Shown here: positions 45,809 to 54,860 of the stretch, piece by piece
Numbering within the stretch: position 1 is the first letter of the stretch
Layout of the letters: the number at the start of each line of letters is the position of its first letter
DNA from: Teredinibacter turnerae
Lineage (GTDB): Bacteria; Pseudomonadota; Gammaproteobacteria; Pseudomonadales; Cellvibrionaceae
Assembly (NCBI RefSeq): GCF_037935975.1
Contig: NZ_CP149817.1
Span: forward strand, 1,116,001-1,180,000
Direction: 5' to 3'
Length of the DNA stretch: 64,000 bases
Made by a program: the position numbers and the translations under genes
The notes under the pieces: generated by a model
Seen by the model: only the letters and a program-made list of their open reading frames with translations
What the model was told of the DNA's origin: nothing
Databases searched by the model: none

Positions 45809-48580
45809 TTGAATCCCAAGTTTTTAAAAGTCAGCAAAGCAGGTCTGCTGAGCCTCTGCGTATCCGCAAGCTTGGCGCAAGCTCAAGCCGGTAACGTAGA
45901 AGAAGTGATTGTCACTGGTATCCGCGCCAGTCTTGAGCAAGCTATGGATGTAAAGCGTGAAGCCAGTGGTGTGGTTGATGCGATCTCCGCCGAAGATATC
46001 GGTAAGTTCCCCGACACCAACCTCGCCGAATCATTGCAACGCATTACCGGTGTATCCATCAGCCGGAGTGGCGGTGAGGGCAGCCAGATTACGGTGCGTG
46101 GTTTGGGGCCACAGTTCAACCTCGTTACTCTCAATGGCCGCTCAATGCCAAACGCCAACACGGGCCGTAGCTTTAGCTTCGAAACGCTTGCCGCGGAGCT
46201 GGTGAGCGGTGTTGAAGTGGCAAAAACCAACCCGGCCACGATTCAGTCCGGTGGTATCGGAGCCTCCGTGAACGTGAAAACCGCGCGCCCATTGACTATG
46301 GGCGACAAGCTCGTGGGGTCTGTAAAAGCATTGACCGATATCGATGCAGAAAGTACCACCCCGTCTTTATCGGCAGTCTGGAGTAAAAACTTCGACGATA
46401 CCTTCGGTATTCTGTTCGCCGGTAACTACCAGGAACGTGATTCTCTGTACGACTACGTTGAGGTCACCCGCTGGAATAACCGGGAAGAGATCGTGCGCGC
46501 GCGCGGCTGGGGCGGCCCACGCCTGGAATTCCAAGACGGCGATGTCCCCGTTAACTTCTATCCCACCCAAACGATTCAGGGCCGGGCGGAGCGCAACCGT
46601 GAACGCGTGAACGCCAGCACTGTGTTGCAATGGGCACCAAACAACGACATCACCGCCACGCTGGATGCAAACTACACTGACCTAAAAGTGACAGGCACGG
46701 GTATGGAGAGCGCCTACTGGTTTGAGTTTCAGTACGATACCCCAGCGTCCATGAACGACACTGAAACCCTGACTAGCCTGGGTCTGAACAATATCGGCCT
46801 CGATATGTTCATGCGCGCTCCGGAATCTCGCCAAACCGGCTCGCAAGTTGGTTTAAACGTTGAGTGGGCACTTACCGACGAGCAGATGCTGACCTTCGAT
46901 TACGCCAGTTCCGAAGCCGAGCGGAACCCCGATCGCGAGCGCAACGTCAACGCGTTAGATATCCAGGCCATGCCACTCGATATTATGTTTGACACCCGTG
47001 GCGATATCGCGACGCATTACTATGACAATGACGATATTTTACTGGCCACGGCAAAACTGCATCAGCAGGATGTGTACTCGAATTATCGCCTGGATGAAAT
47101 CGATCAAGCGCGCATCGACTACGAGTTCGCCAGCGACAGTGCAACGCTGAGAGCCGGTATTATGTACACCGACCAAACCAAATCAGCGTATAACTACAAC
47201 AATAACGTGGGTGACAATTCCAACGCCTATAGCTTCCGCGGCGTATTCCCGCTGGTAGGTAACTTCGAAATCGATTGGGATGGCGAAGACGGCGATGAGT
47301 ATGAAAAAGACACCTATAACGGTCTGTTTAACTCAGTGGAAGACGCACAGGCTGCGGGCTACCGCGTAGAAACCATTGACCATGGCCTGCTTGGTGACCT
47401 TGCATTTATCACCTTTGACCCTAACGGCGCCGACAGCTGGCTGGACACCATTCGCCAGAGTCCCTATGTCAATGGGCTTGAGCTGATTGAGCAACCGGAC
47501 TGGTTCGTCATTAACGAAGAAACCATCGCGGCGTACATCGAATTGACCGGGCAAGTGGAGCTTGCAGATCGTCCCCTGGAAATCGTCGCGGGCACTCGCT
47601 TTGAGCGTACCTCCATCGACTCGACTTCGTTGGAACAAACTCTTACCGGCCTGGAATTACCGAAAAACAATTCCGACGTCGCTGAGAATATGACGCGCTC
47701 GTTCGCTGACCCCACCGACTTAACCGAGGGCGACGAGTATGAAGTGTTCCTGCCGTCGTTCGCTATTAAATACGAAGTGACTGACGACGTGGTATTGCGG
47801 TTTGCAACGTCCCGTACCATTGCGCGCCCGGAACTGGCAGATATGCGCTCTGCACGCAGCTTCGGCAACATCCGTGAAGGTCAGGAAGGTGACGGCTCCG
47901 CAGGGAACGCCTACTTGAAGCCTTATACTTCGGATAATATCGATTTCAGTGCTGAATGGTATTTTTCAGACGCAAGCTATGTGTCGGCGGGGCTGTTTAA
48001 AAAGAACGTCGATAACTTCGTTGTAAAATATGGTACGGCTGAAACCATCGAGGGCGTTATCGATCCGAGCACCGGTAAAGATGCCGTATTCAACATCAAC
48101 CGCCCGTACAATCAGGACATGAAAAAGCTGCAGGGTCTCGAACTTGCGGTTCAACACACCTTTGGTGAATCCGGTTTTGGTGTTATTGCCAACGCCACCT
48201 TCGTTGATACCGACTCGCCTTTCGAAAGCGACCAGCTGGACTCTTCCGCCGTACTGGGTCTGAGCGACTCCGCCAACCTCGTCGCCTTCTATGACAAGGA
48301 CCGTATCCAGGCGCGATTGGCGTACAACTGGCGTGATTCCTTCGTTGAGAAATTTGGTCACACCTTCACCACCACTACCGGTGAGCCAACCCAGGTGGAC
48401 GCTTACGGCCAGTTCGACCTGTCGGCCAGCTACGACCTGACCGAAGAAGTGACCCTGTTCCTCGAAGGTATTAACATTACGGGTGAAGAAGTGTACAAGT
48501 ACAGTCGTTTCGACAATCAGTTCCTGCGCACCGACACCAATAGCCCCCGTTACGCCCTGGGTGTTCGCGCTAGCTTCTAA
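45809..48580 (+). CDS. TonB-dependent outer-membrane receptor
   Basis: 923 residues from TTG 45809, with TGAGGA six bases upstream. Signal peptide ending SLAQAQA, then a TonB box-like VEEVIVTG. The plug domain shows IGKFPDTNLAESLQRITGVS and TVRGLGPQFN. A long beta barrel ends in LGVRASF with the terminal Phe needed for outer-membrane assembly. The plug signature belongs to the large receptor group often tied to carbohydrate uptake in marine bacteria. No enzymes or transporters next to it identify the ligand. A terminator follows. Confidence 0.92.
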   Translation: MNPKFLKVSKAGLLSLCVSASLAQAQAGNVEEVIVTGIRASLEQAMDVKREASGVVDAISAEDIGKFPDTNLAESLQRITGVSISRSGGEGSQITVRGLGPQFNLVTLNGRSMPNANTGRSFSFETLAAELVSGVEVAKTNPATIQSGGIGASVNVKTARPLTMGDKLVGSVKALTDIDAESTTPSLSAVWSKNFDDTFGILFAGNYQERDSLYDYVEVTRWNNREEIVRARGWGGPRLEFQDGDVPVNFYPTQTIQGRAERNRERVNASTVLQWAPNNDITATLDANYTDLKVTGTGMESAYWFEFQYDTPASMNDTETLTSLGLNNIGLDMFMRAPESRQTGSQVGLNVEWALTDEQMLTFDYASSEAERNPDRERNVNALDIQAMPLDIMFDTRGDIATHYYDNDDILLATAKLHQQDVYSNYRLDEIDQARIDYEFASDSATLRAGIMYTDQTKSAYNYNNNVGDNSNAYSFRGVFPLVGNFEIDWDGEDGDEYEKDTYNGLFNSVEDAQAAGYRVETIDHGLLGDLAFITFDPNGADSWLDTIRQSPYVNGLELIEQPDWFVINEETIAAYIELTGQVELADRPLEIVAGTRFERTSIDSTSLEQTLTGLELPKNNSDVAENMTRSFADPTDLTEGDEYEVFLPSFAIKYEVTDDVVLRFATSRTIARPELADMRSARSFGNIREGQEGDGSAGNAYLKPYTSDNIDFSAEWYFSDASYVSAGLFKKNVDNFVVKYGTAETIEGVIDPSTGKDAVFNINRPYNQDMKKLQGLELAVQHTFGESGFGVIANATFVDTDSPFESDQLDSSAVLGLSDSANLVAFYDKDRIQARLAYNWRDSFVEKFGHTFTTTTGEPTQVDAYGQFDLSASYDLTEEVTLFLEGINITGEEVYKYSRFDNQFLRTDTNSPRYALGVRASF

Positions 48581-48610
48581 GCACGCCCCGCTTACTCAAC
48601 TCTCTGTGAA

Positions 48611-48635
48611 AACCACCCTCCGGGTGGTTTTTTTT
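48611..48635 (+). terminator. Intrinsic terminator of the TonB receptor gene
   Basis: AACCACCC/GGGTGGTT with loop TCC, followed by T to 48635. Confidence 0.9.
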
Positions 48636-48695
48636 AGAATAATAACGACACGCAAACGCCTGACCGTCTTTAAAATTTATCTAACATCAGCAACC

Positions 48696-49559
48696 ATGAC
48701 CACAAGTAGAGAAACCCAAGTATGTCTCGATGAAACGCCGTTCTAGCACCGCTATGTGCGGTGGATGCTGCTTTATAAGGGCGATGTGTTAGTGAGCCGC
48801 TGGTTAAAAGTGCTTGCAGCATTAGACGAGGCGCAGCGCGATGCCGTCTATTTAAAATCGAAACCTGGCGCGAACGCCTGTTTGATATTGACTGGTTTAT
48901 GCGTTGAGGCAACGAAACTATCGCGTGTATGGCTAATGAAGACGAAAACTGCAAAGGCCGTTTTTGGGAAGGCCGATATAAAAGTCAGGCGCTCTTGGAC
49001 GCGGCCGCTTTACTCAGTTGTATGACCTATGTGGATTTGAGCCCGGTGCGCGCAGGAAAGGAAGAAAGCCTGGATACCAATGACTTTACTTCTATTCAGC
49101 AACGCTTAGCTGAGTTTGCCAGCAAAAAACGACAACTTAAAAAACATCCAGAACTGGCCGAGCGCACCGAAAAACAAGCGCGCTTAAAAGCAGATTTAAA
49201 ATTGGATAAACAGCCAGAAGCGCCGCTGATGGTATTCGACGGTTCCAACTATACGGATATTCATGTGGCTCTCCCCTTTACCGAGCAGGATTATTTGCGC
49301 TTAGTGGACGAAACCGGCCGGGCTTGACGTGCAAGCAAGCGCGGCGCCATACCCGATACCATAAAAGCCATTATCGAATGCTGTGGTATAGACCCGAAAA
49401 ACTGGCTCGAACACGTGAAAAATTTTTCGCGGTGGTATGGCCGCTGTGCCGGGTATCTTGTGCGCATGCGCGCGTATTTAGAGCGCTATGGTTTGCTAGC
49501 AACAAAATGAATGCGTACGTCTAAGGCGTTGTATGGCGGGTTTATTACTGTTCCTCTCC
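48696..49559 (+). pseudogene. Dead REP-associated transposase
   Basis: Matches the intact gene at 33109-34191 over most of its length but has lost the segment between codons about 24 and 97, including the HUH motif. It contains TAG near 48746, frameshifts near 48860, TGA near 48906 and TGA near 49325. The remaining similar blocks include FWEGRYKSQALLDAAALLSC and APLMVFDGSNYTD. Confidence 0.88.
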
Positions 49560-49636
49560 AGTGTCCAACCCCGCAGAAATTTTAGTACGACGACTGCTAA
49601 GCAATATAGCTTGTAAACTAAAATTCACGTCAGGCA
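49560..49636 (+). repeat. 3' flank of the dead transposase, shared with 34192-34266
   Basis: TAGTACGACGACTGCTAAGC and CTAAAATTCAC recur. Between 49637 and 49817 I see nothing else. Confidence 0.7.
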
Positions 49637-49817
49637 GACAAAAGTTATTTAGCTTTTTACGCTCTCTGCCAGCCTGTGCAAATCTTTCAATCTGCAAGCT
49701 TCAACTGAATATTTTACAAATCCATTTCTCGAATTCTTCGTTATATTTTCTTCTCTCTCTATCGAGTAAATTGCTATCTTTTTGATTTGTATAGAAAAAA
49801 TATACATGTCACAAAAT

Positions 49818-49833
49818 TGGCACATCTCTAGCA
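49818..49833 (+). promoter_or_regulatory. Candidate sigma-54 promoter of the DUF1328 gene
   Basis: TGGCAC-ATCTC-TAGCA with exact GG-N10-GC spacing, 43 bases before ATG 49876. One mismatch to the TTGCA half-site. Confidence 0.65.
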
Positions 49834-49875
49834 ATACTACTAGCGAACCACTTTAAACGGTAAAGGAGATTGATC

Positions 49876-50040
49876 ATGTTTAGTTGGGCACTTGTATTTC
49901 TTATTTTTGCTTTGGTTGCCGGTGTATTAGGTTTTACCGGTTTGGCAGGTACTGCTTCCAGCATCGCTTGGATCCTGTTTGTTGTTGGTCTGATTGTATC
50001 GCTGATCTTCCTGGTGGCAGGCCGTCGACCTACGGTGTAG
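49876..50040 (+). CDS. DUF1328/YtjA-family small membrane protein
   Basis: 54 residues, two hydrophobic helices (WALVFLIFALVAGVLGFTG and IAWILFVVGLIVSLIFLV) and a GRRP tail, the layout of DUF1328 proteins. The opening MFSWALVFLIFALVAGVLGF is close to the family consensus. AAGGAGA lies eight bases before ATG. Function unknown in the family, often stress-induced. Preceded by a sigma-54-like promoter and followed by two hairpins. Confidence 0.88.
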   Translation: MFSWALVFLIFALVAGVLGFTGLAGTASSIAWILFVVGLIVSLIFLVAGRRPTV

Positions 50041-50042
50041 GT

Positions 50043-50070
50043 TAACTATCTTCATGCGTGAAGATAGTTA
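50043..50070 (+). repeat. 12-base hairpin after the DUF1328 gene
   Basis: TAACTATCTTCA/TGAAGATAGTTA with loop TGCG, directly between the stop codon and the terminator. It may protect the mRNA 3' end. Confidence 0.7.
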
Positions 50071-50107
50071 AAAGGGAGCTGTCCCCAAGGCTCCCTTTTT
50101 CTTTTTT
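50071..50107 (+). terminator. Intrinsic terminator of the DUF1328 gene
   Basis: AAAGGGAGC/GCTCCCTTT with a 10-base loop, then T-rich TTCTTTTTT. Confidence 0.85.
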
Positions 50108-50110
50108 AAA

Positions 50111-50378
50111 AGCAGGAAAGCAGGAAAGCAGGAAAGCAGGAAAGCAGGAAAGCAGGAAAGCAGGAAAGCAGGAAAGCAGGAAAGCAGGAAAGCAGGAAAG
50201 CAGGAAAGCAGGAAAGCAGGAAAGCAGGAAAGCAGGAAAGCAGGAAAGCAGGAAAGCAGGAAAGCAGGAAAGCAGGAAAGCAGGAAAGCAGGAAAGCAGG
50301 AAAGCAGGAAAGCAGGAAAGCAGGAAAGCAGGAAAGCAGGAAAGCAGGAAAGCAGGAAAGCAGGAAAGCAGGAAAGCA
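50111..50378. repeat. Perfect octanucleotide repeat (AGCAGGAA), 33.5 copies
   Basis: 268 bases of unbroken 8-base repeat. On either strand all frames are open, giving eight-residue artefacts (LLSCFPAF; KQESRKAG). It lies between two terminators, outside any transcript that I can define. Confidence 0.97.
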
Positions 50379-50396
50379 CAAAGGATATATAAAAAA

Positions 50397-50422
50397 GCCG
50401 CAGCGTTAGCTGCGGCTTTTTT
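50397..50422. terminator. Bidirectional terminator-like hairpin right of the octamer array
   Basis: GCCGCAGC/GCTGCGGC with loop GTTA, A run before and T run after. Confidence 0.8.
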
Positions 50423-50805
50423 CATGGGTGTAAACGAGGCTGTTCAAAATTCTGTGTCAGTTCAAGTCGCCTGATGTACTACGCTTGTCGGCCACGAATT
50501 TGATTCGATGAACCTGCACAAAAATCCGCGCAGAGCTGTCGATTCAAATCAGCGTCTTCAGAATAGCGTGCACAGTTTTACAAGTCCAAATAGTTTTCCA
50601 CTAGGCCTTCAAAATGAATGGCCAGCTGGGAGAGGGTTAGATTCCTGTTTTTGGCGTTGTTTTGCTAGCGGGTTTTTCGAGTGCATTCATTTAAGGGTGG
50701 ATAAACACGCGAGTCATCGCTGGCGTAACGCACTGGGAGTAAACGAATGCTTGTGCGCAGCTGAATTAGAGAGGGGCTATCGCTAATTTTGACTTGAGTT
50801 AAAAA
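50423..50805. other. Intergenic region between the repeat and the OsmY-like gene
   Basis: About 380 bases. A 92-codon open frame at 50508 has no ribosome site and no protein-like features, so I do not call a gene here. Confidence 0.55.
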
Positions 50806-50839
50806 AACCTCGGTACCCGTGAGGGTACCGAGGTTTTTT
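50806..50839 (-). terminator. Terminator of the OsmY-like gene
   Basis: AACCTCGGTACCC/GGGTACCGAGGTT with loop GTGA, flanked by A run and T run, so it works in both directions. It lies 26 bases past the minus-strand stop. Confidence 0.88.
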
Positions 50840-50865
50840 GTGCGAAACGGAGGAGGTGTGGTCGA

Positions 50866-51594
50866 CTAGCTATCTCGCTCTACAACCAGACGGTTTTCAA
50901 AAGATTGGATGTCGTCGGTTCGTTTGGCGATCATGCCTGCAAGCTCTTTTTCCTTTTTGCTGTCAACAGCGCCGCTCAGCACTACTTTTTGATTTACCGT
51001 GTCCACATCAATTTTAAGGCCCGCTACCTCTGGGTCGGCAAGTAAATCAGTTTTGATGGCCGCAGTAATGGACGCATCTTTAACGTATTGGCTGAATGAA
51101 CGACCCGCGCTCTGCTCGTTGATTTTCGCTTGTTCGTTGATAGTAAGACGATTGTCGACAGAGTCGATTGCGTCCATTCCCATAGCGATACTTTCAGCCA
51201 GGTTTTTCTCTACGTCAGATGATACTTCGCCAGAAAGAACGGCTTTGTTATCGTTGACTTCAATGTCGATATCAAATGCGTTCAAACGATCATTCATCAT
51301 AATAGCTGTTTCGAGCTTACCTTCCATCCAGCCATCGCGGAAGGCATCTTTGGTATTATCCCAGGTCTGATTCGCGTCTTGTTTGAAATCCTGCCAATAT
51401 TTGTCGGCGGATTCAGAGCGCGTATGCTGCATGTTGTACGGGGTTTTATTTACATGTTCGAAAGCTTTTTTATCTTTCATCGGCTTTTGCTCATCCGATG
51501 AATAGTCGCCCGCCATTGCTGCACTACTAAGTACAAAAGCAGAACATGCAATTGATAAAGGTTTTAGTACACTAATTTTTGATCGAGATTTCAT
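50866..51594 (-). CDS. OsmY-like periplasmic protein with two BON domains
   Basis: 242 residues with a signal peptide (FVLSSAAMA cleavage). An acidic, Lys/Asp-rich region (residues about 25-85) precedes two BON domains (LNAFDIDIEVNDNKAVLSGEV and IKTDLLADPEVAGLKIDVD). OsmY in E. coli is an osmotically induced periplasmic chaperone. GAGAGGATGC lies before ATG. A near-consensus sigma-54 site lies 107 bases upstream. Divergent from the PerM-like gene. Confidence 0.85.
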   Translation of the reverse strand: MKSRSKISVLKPLSIACSAFVLSSAAMAGDYSSDEQKPMKDKKAFEHVNKTPYNMQHTRSESADKYWQDFKQDANQTWDNTKDAFRDGWMEGKLETAIMMNDRLNAFDIDIEVNDNKAVLSGEVSSDVEKNLAESIAMGMDAIDSVDNRLTINEQAKINEQSAGRSFSQYVKDASITAAIKTDLLADPEVAGLKIDVDTVNQKVVLSGAVDSKKEKELAGMIAKRTDDIQSFENRLVVERDS

Positions 51595-51700
51595 TTTTGC
51601 ATCCTCTCTGGTAATTCCTACATAGTGCGACCGTGTTGTCGCTGATTTCTCGTCGATTTCATCGCTTTAGGCGATAAATATCGGGTTACGTGTATTTTGG

Positions 51701-51716
51701 AGCAATTAATTTGCCA
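51701..51716 (-). promoter_or_regulatory. Candidate sigma-54 promoter of the OsmY-like gene
   Basis: On the minus strand TGGCAA-ATTAA-TTGCT, GG-N10-GC spacing exact. One mismatch to TGGCAC-N5-TTGCT, the best site in this block. Confidence 0.75.
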
Positions 51717-51743
51717 GGATTTAAATGAGAAGTGCTGTGTGGG

Positions 51744-51759
51744 TGGCATGGATATCGCT
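51744..51759 (+). promoter_or_regulatory. Candidate sigma-54 promoter of the PerM-like gene
   Basis: TGGCAT-GGATA-TCGCT with GG-N10-GC spacing, 42 bases before ATG 51801 and back to back with the OsmY-like promoter. Confidence 0.5.
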
Positions 51760-51800
51760 GGAGCCCCTTCACGATTCTTATATTAAGTAGAAGGACTGAA

Positions 51801-52832
51801 ATGAAAGATCTTCGATGGATGCTGGCTTGTGCATTTCTGATTTTGGTGTGTTTTGTGGTTTATATCACCCGTTCACTAGTGTTGCCTATTATTGTTTCAA
51901 TGTTTTTCGCGTTGTTGTTGAACCCTATAGTGAACTATCTCAACCGATTTGCAGTGCCCAGGTCATTGTCATCGGTCCTTACGGTGTTAACTTTAGTGAT
52001 TACCTTGGGGTTAACTTTTTCGCTGCTGGTCTCACCCATGGATAAATGGGTGAAGCAAGTATCGAAGATTTCGGAGGACATCAGCCAAAAAATAGATGAG
52101 GTTGCAAAACCGCTTACTGGGGAAACGGAACAAAAGTGGTATCAGCTTAGCAAAGACCGCGGCGAACCTATGTCGCAGAAAATTAAGAGCCAGGTGTCCG
52201 TGGCATTTATGCAGGTGGCAACCAATTTTACTCCAGTCGTATTATTTCAAGCGCTAACCGTGATTGTTTTGACTTTTTTCTTTCTTACTCACGGGCAGTC
52301 GTTGTATCGCAATGTGGTCGCAACTTTGCCGACATTTCGTCATCGGCGAATATTTGTGACCATTGGTAAGTCAATTCAGTCCGACGTTTCTTACTACGTG
52401 TTAATAATTTCGGTGATTAATACGGGGCTCGGGTTAAGTGTCGCGGGAGCGCTCTACCTGTTAGGTGTTGAGGATGCGTTATTATGGGGGGCATTCGCAG
52501 GAATTTTTAATTTCGTCCCATATCTCGGGTTATTTGTTGTTGGCGTTATTATTACGGGTGTTGGATTTATTCAATTTGGTGATAACTGGCAGGCACTCTA
52601 TCCGGTAATGGCGTTTTTGTTTTTGAACGGCATTGAAAGTCAGGTGGTTACTCCTACTGTTCTGGGGCAGCGTTTTCAGATAAATCCCCTGATTGTAATT
52701 CTGTGGTTGTTTGTTTTCGGCTGGCTCCTTGGTGTGGTAGGTATGATTCTCGCGGTACCAATATTAGTGAGCTGTAAAATCGCGAGTGCTCATGTGCCAA
52801 GTCTACGAAATTGTCAGAAACTCTTGAGTTAA
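51801..52832 (+). CDS. AI-2E/PerM-family permease
   Basis: 343 residues with about eight hydrophobic segments. Two helices are at the N-terminus (WMLACAFLILVCFVVYIT and VLPIIVSMFFALLLNPIVNYL), then a soluble stretch (residues about 90-150), then the conserved GxxFNFVPYLGLFVVG region and INPLIVILWLFVFGWLLGVVG. The family includes TqsA (AI-2 export) and Na+/H+ antiporters, so the substrate is open. I chose ATG 51801 with AAGGACTG upstream. A sigma-54-like promoter lies just upstream. Confidence 0.85.
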   Translation: MKDLRWMLACAFLILVCFVVYITRSLVLPIIVSMFFALLLNPIVNYLNRFAVPRSLSSVLTVLTLVITLGLTFSLLVSPMDKWVKQVSKISEDISQKIDEVAKPLTGETEQKWYQLSKDRGEPMSQKIKSQVSVAFMQVATNFTPVVLFQALTVIVLTFFFLTHGQSLYRNVVATLPTFRHRRIFVTIGKSIQSDVSYYVLIISVINTGLGLSVAGALYLLGVEDALLWGAFAGIFNFVPYLGLFVVGVIITGVGFIQFGDNWQALYPVMAFLFLNGIESQVVTPTVLGQRFQINPLIVILWLFVFGWLLGVVGMILAVPILVSCKIASAHVPSLRNCQKLLS

Positions 52833-52928
52833 ATGTAAGTCTTACAGTTGAGTGCAGGGTATTCGGTTTTTTTAGTGAAAATACGCGTAAAACCCCGTAT
52901 ATGCACGAGAAAAAACTAGAACCAATTC

Positions 52929-52944
52929 TGGCATGTCTTTGGCA
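52929..52944 (+). promoter_or_regulatory. Candidate sigma-54 promoter of the DUF883 operon
   Basis: TGGCAT-GTCTT-TGGCA with GG-N10-GC spacing, about 100 bases before ATG 53043. Two mismatches to consensus. Confidence 0.45.
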
Positions 52945-53042
52945 TTAATCTAGTCAGGCTCTAGTGAAAAACGTTGAAATCTGTAGCGTGTCACTGGTCA
53001 CTTCATTAGCAAAGACTGAAAAAATCGAGAAAGGAGTTTGAT

Positions 53043-53369
53043 ATGGCTATCAACGAAACTATCAGTGAAAAGATTAACGAAGAAGTTCCAGAGTCATCTG
53101 CTACTAAGCAGAGTATTCCAGAGGCACGCGCATCTATTGATGATGCCGTAGTGCAATTTAAAGCGGCCGCTCGGAGCGCGCGTGAAGCTGCACGTACCAT
53201 GGGGTTCGCCGTTTCATCAGATGCGCAAGGGTATTACGAGGATGGTAAAGCGAAGGCAAACGAGGCATCGGAAAAAGCGATGGCATCGGCCCGCGAGAAA
53301 CCTCTAATGGTTGCCGGTATTTCTTTTGCGGCCGGCTTTCTTGTTTCCCGGTTATTGAAAGTAAAATAG
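53043..53369 (+). CDS. DUF883 (ElaB/YqjD-like) membrane-anchored protein
   Basis: 108 residues: an amphipathic helical, Ala/Glu-rich body (VVQFKAAARSAREAARTMG and KAKANEASEKAMASAREK) and one C-terminal helix (PLMVAGISFAAGFLVSRLL). ElaB/YqjD proteins in E. coli are stationary-phase membrane proteins that bind ribosomes. AAAGGAG is present before ATG. First of three linked genes, as in the yqjDEK cluster. Confidence 0.88.
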   Translation: MAINETISEKINEEVPESSATKQSIPEARASIDDAVVQFKAAARSAREAARTMGFAVSSDAQGYYEDGKAKANEASEKAMASAREKPLMVAGISFAAGFLVSRLLKVK

Positions 53370-53435
53370 CGACCTCGACGGTGACAAGGATGTCGCCACT
53401 GCATTGTTTTATTAAACTTGAGCTTGGAGGTAGGT

Positions 53436-53921
53436 ATGCAACCGAATGAGCAGGTTGGTCCGACAGCTGAAGGCAACAACACTGAAAAGGGTGCGCCAGG
53501 CTCGGATTCGAAGCCAGGTGAACCCGATGGGCCGGATTATCTTGACATTGCAAGTGCCGGCGGAGACTGGATAACGAATACCGCGCAGATATTCAGGCTC
53601 GAAGTCGAGCGCTCTGTGCTATCTATTATTAAGTTGGGGCTTTATCGGCTCGCAACTATTCCTTTATTTATTCTAACCTGGCTCTCTGGTGCTTTGTGCG
53701 TTGCCTATGGTGCATACTTTGTTACAGGTGAGGTGGGCGTGGCGTTTATTACTGTATTTCTGTTGCAGTTGGGTGCCCTGTGTTTTCATTTACATAAAGT
53801 GAAAAAGCTGAATGATAAAATTGGCTTTTCTGATACGCGGGAAGAGATCAGGTTGATGATGGAACAGTTGAACATTAGTAAAGCGGAGGTGCAAGGTGGC
53901 ACGAGTGAAACTAGGCATTGA
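53436..53921 (+). CDS. YqjE-like / phage-holin-superfamily membrane protein
   Basis: 161 residues: a polar, Pro/Gly-rich N-terminus of about 45 residues, then two hydrophobic helices (LATIPLFILTWLSGALCVAY and VAFITVFLLQLGALCFHL) and a charged C-terminal tail. This is the layout of YqjE/DUF1469 proteins, which follow DUF883 genes. I chose ATG 53436 with GGAGG five bases upstream. Its end overlaps the next gene by 26 bases. Confidence 0.75.
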   Translation: MQPNEQVGPTAEGNNTEKGAPGSDSKPGEPDGPDYLDIASAGGDWITNTAQIFRLEVERSVLSIIKLGLYRLATIPLFILTWLSGALCVAYGAYFVTGEVGVAFITVFLLQLGALCFHLHKVKKLNDKIGFSDTREEIRLMMEQLNISKAEVQGGTSETRH

Positions 53922-54138
53922 TGCCAAAATTTCCGAACTTCGCCTTAAGAACCAGATGCATCGAACGCGAGTGAAGCCGCTGGTAGCAGATATTGAACAA
54001 TCACCGGACAAATATATCTGGTCGATGGCGGGGGTCTGTTTTGGCTGCGGCGTGTTCGCCCCCAAAATATATCGTGCAAGGCATCACGTTGCAGGTATGG
54101 GGTTTGGAGCGGGCCGCTTGCTAATTGGCTTGTTGTAA
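53896..54138 (+). CDS. Short protein in the yqjK position
   Basis: 80 residues from GTG 53896, overlapping the YqjE-like gene. Basic N-terminal helix (ISELRLKNQMHRTRVKP) and a Gly-rich weakly hydrophobic end (SMAGVCFGCGVFAPK, GMGFGAGRLLIGLL). Its place matches yqjK, but I do not see convincing sequence similarity. AAGCGGAGGTGC upstream supports the GTG start. Confidence 0.6.
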   Translation: MARVKLGIDAKISELRLKNQMHRTRVKPLVADIEQSPDKYIWSMAGVCFGCGVFAPKIYRARHHVAGMGFGAGRLLIGLL

Positions 54139-54164
54139 ATTTAGGTTTCTATATTTTTTTAACG

Positions 54165-54191
54165 AAAGCCGGGTTTAGCCCGGTTTTTTTT
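54165..54191 (+). terminator. Intrinsic terminator of the DUF883 operon
   Basis: CCGGG/CCCGG, extended by A-T pairs, with loop TTTAG, then eight T. Confidence 0.85.
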
Positions 54192-54530
54192 CGAGCTGAC
54201 GCAGCGGTCGCTGGTGTGTTTTTATGCTTGTAATACATGGATCGACCCAACTGTTTTTCCTGTCGGTTGGCTTGCGTGGTAGGCGTTTTGTCGAGGGATG
54301 GTCTGAGAGAAATCTATCGTTTTATGTCTTTTACAGCACTGTTAGTGAACGATTCTGCTGAAGGGGATAACTGATTGATTCTAGCCTGAGAGGGCAGCCT
54401 GCACTGCGATTATGAATGATATTGGGAACGTTTTTGGACGTGATCCGAATTTACCTTGGATGGCTAGTGGTTTAGTGGTATGCGGCTGGAGGGAAAAGGA
54501 GACAGGACGAAGAGCAAGAATGGTTTGGCA
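54192..54530. other. Intergenic region between two terminators
   Basis: About 340 bases with no gene seen. A plus-strand open frame starting at 54412 is antisense to the small lipoprotein gene and is rejected. Confidence 0.55.
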
Positions 54531-54555
54531 AAAAAAAAGGGAGGTTAAACCTCCC
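54531..54555 (-). terminator. Terminator of the small lipoprotein gene
   Basis: On the minus strand GGGAGGT/ACCTCCC with a 3-base loop, followed by eight T. Confidence 0.85.
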
Positions 54556-54582
54556 AAAGGACTTCGCTACTGGTGGAAAATC

Positions 54583-54783
54583 TTAGCAGTTTTCGTCGGT
54601 GGCTTTTTCGCAAGCGTCTTCCATTGCATCACCGGCATCGTCGGCTGCGTCGCCCACGGCGTCTTTAGTATTTTCGTAGGCTTTATCAACTTCTTCACCG
54701 AAGTTTTCAGCTTTGCCATCGTCACATGCCTGCAGACCGGCAATCAGTGCCGCAATACCAACAATTTTAATTACGCTATTCAT
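54583..54783 (-). CDS. Small acidic lipoprotein (entericidin-like size)
   Basis: 66 residues: signal IKIVGIAALIAGLQAC with a lipobox-like end, then a very acidic, Ala-rich helical tail (EEVDKAYENTKDAVGDAADD, then AGDAMEDACEKATDENC) that fits an amphipathic or coiled helix. AGGAGAGA lies before ATG. A terminator follows and a sigma-54-like site precedes. Function unknown; entericidin or other stress lipoproteins are alternatives. Confidence 0.8.
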   Translation of the reverse strand: MNSVIKIVGIAALIAGLQACDDGKAENFGEEVDKAYENTKDAVGDAADDAGDAMEDACEKATDENC

Positions 54784-54844
54784 GGTCTCTCTCCTTTAAA
54801 TTAACTTCGTAATTCTGCTTTTTTTGCAGTGTTAATTTATATAA

Positions 54845-54860
54845 TTCAAGACGCGTGCCA
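54845..54860 (-). promoter_or_regulatory. Weak sigma-54-like site before the small lipoprotein gene
   Basis: On the minus strand TGGCAC-GCGTC-TTGAA. The -24 element is perfect, but the key C of the -12 GC is A. 62 bases from the start codon. Confidence 0.4.

Noticed and set aside
50042..50474. Repeat proteins (LLSCFPAF and KQESRKAG) on both strands
   Set aside because: Artefacts of the octanucleotide array, which has no stop in any frame; no ribosome site and terminators on both sides.
50508..50786. 92-codon plus-strand frame
   Set aside because: No ribosome site, odd composition and no recognisable feature.
54412..54804. 130-codon plus-strand frame
   Set aside because: Antisense to the small lipoprotein gene, which has a ribosome site, lipobox and terminator of its own.
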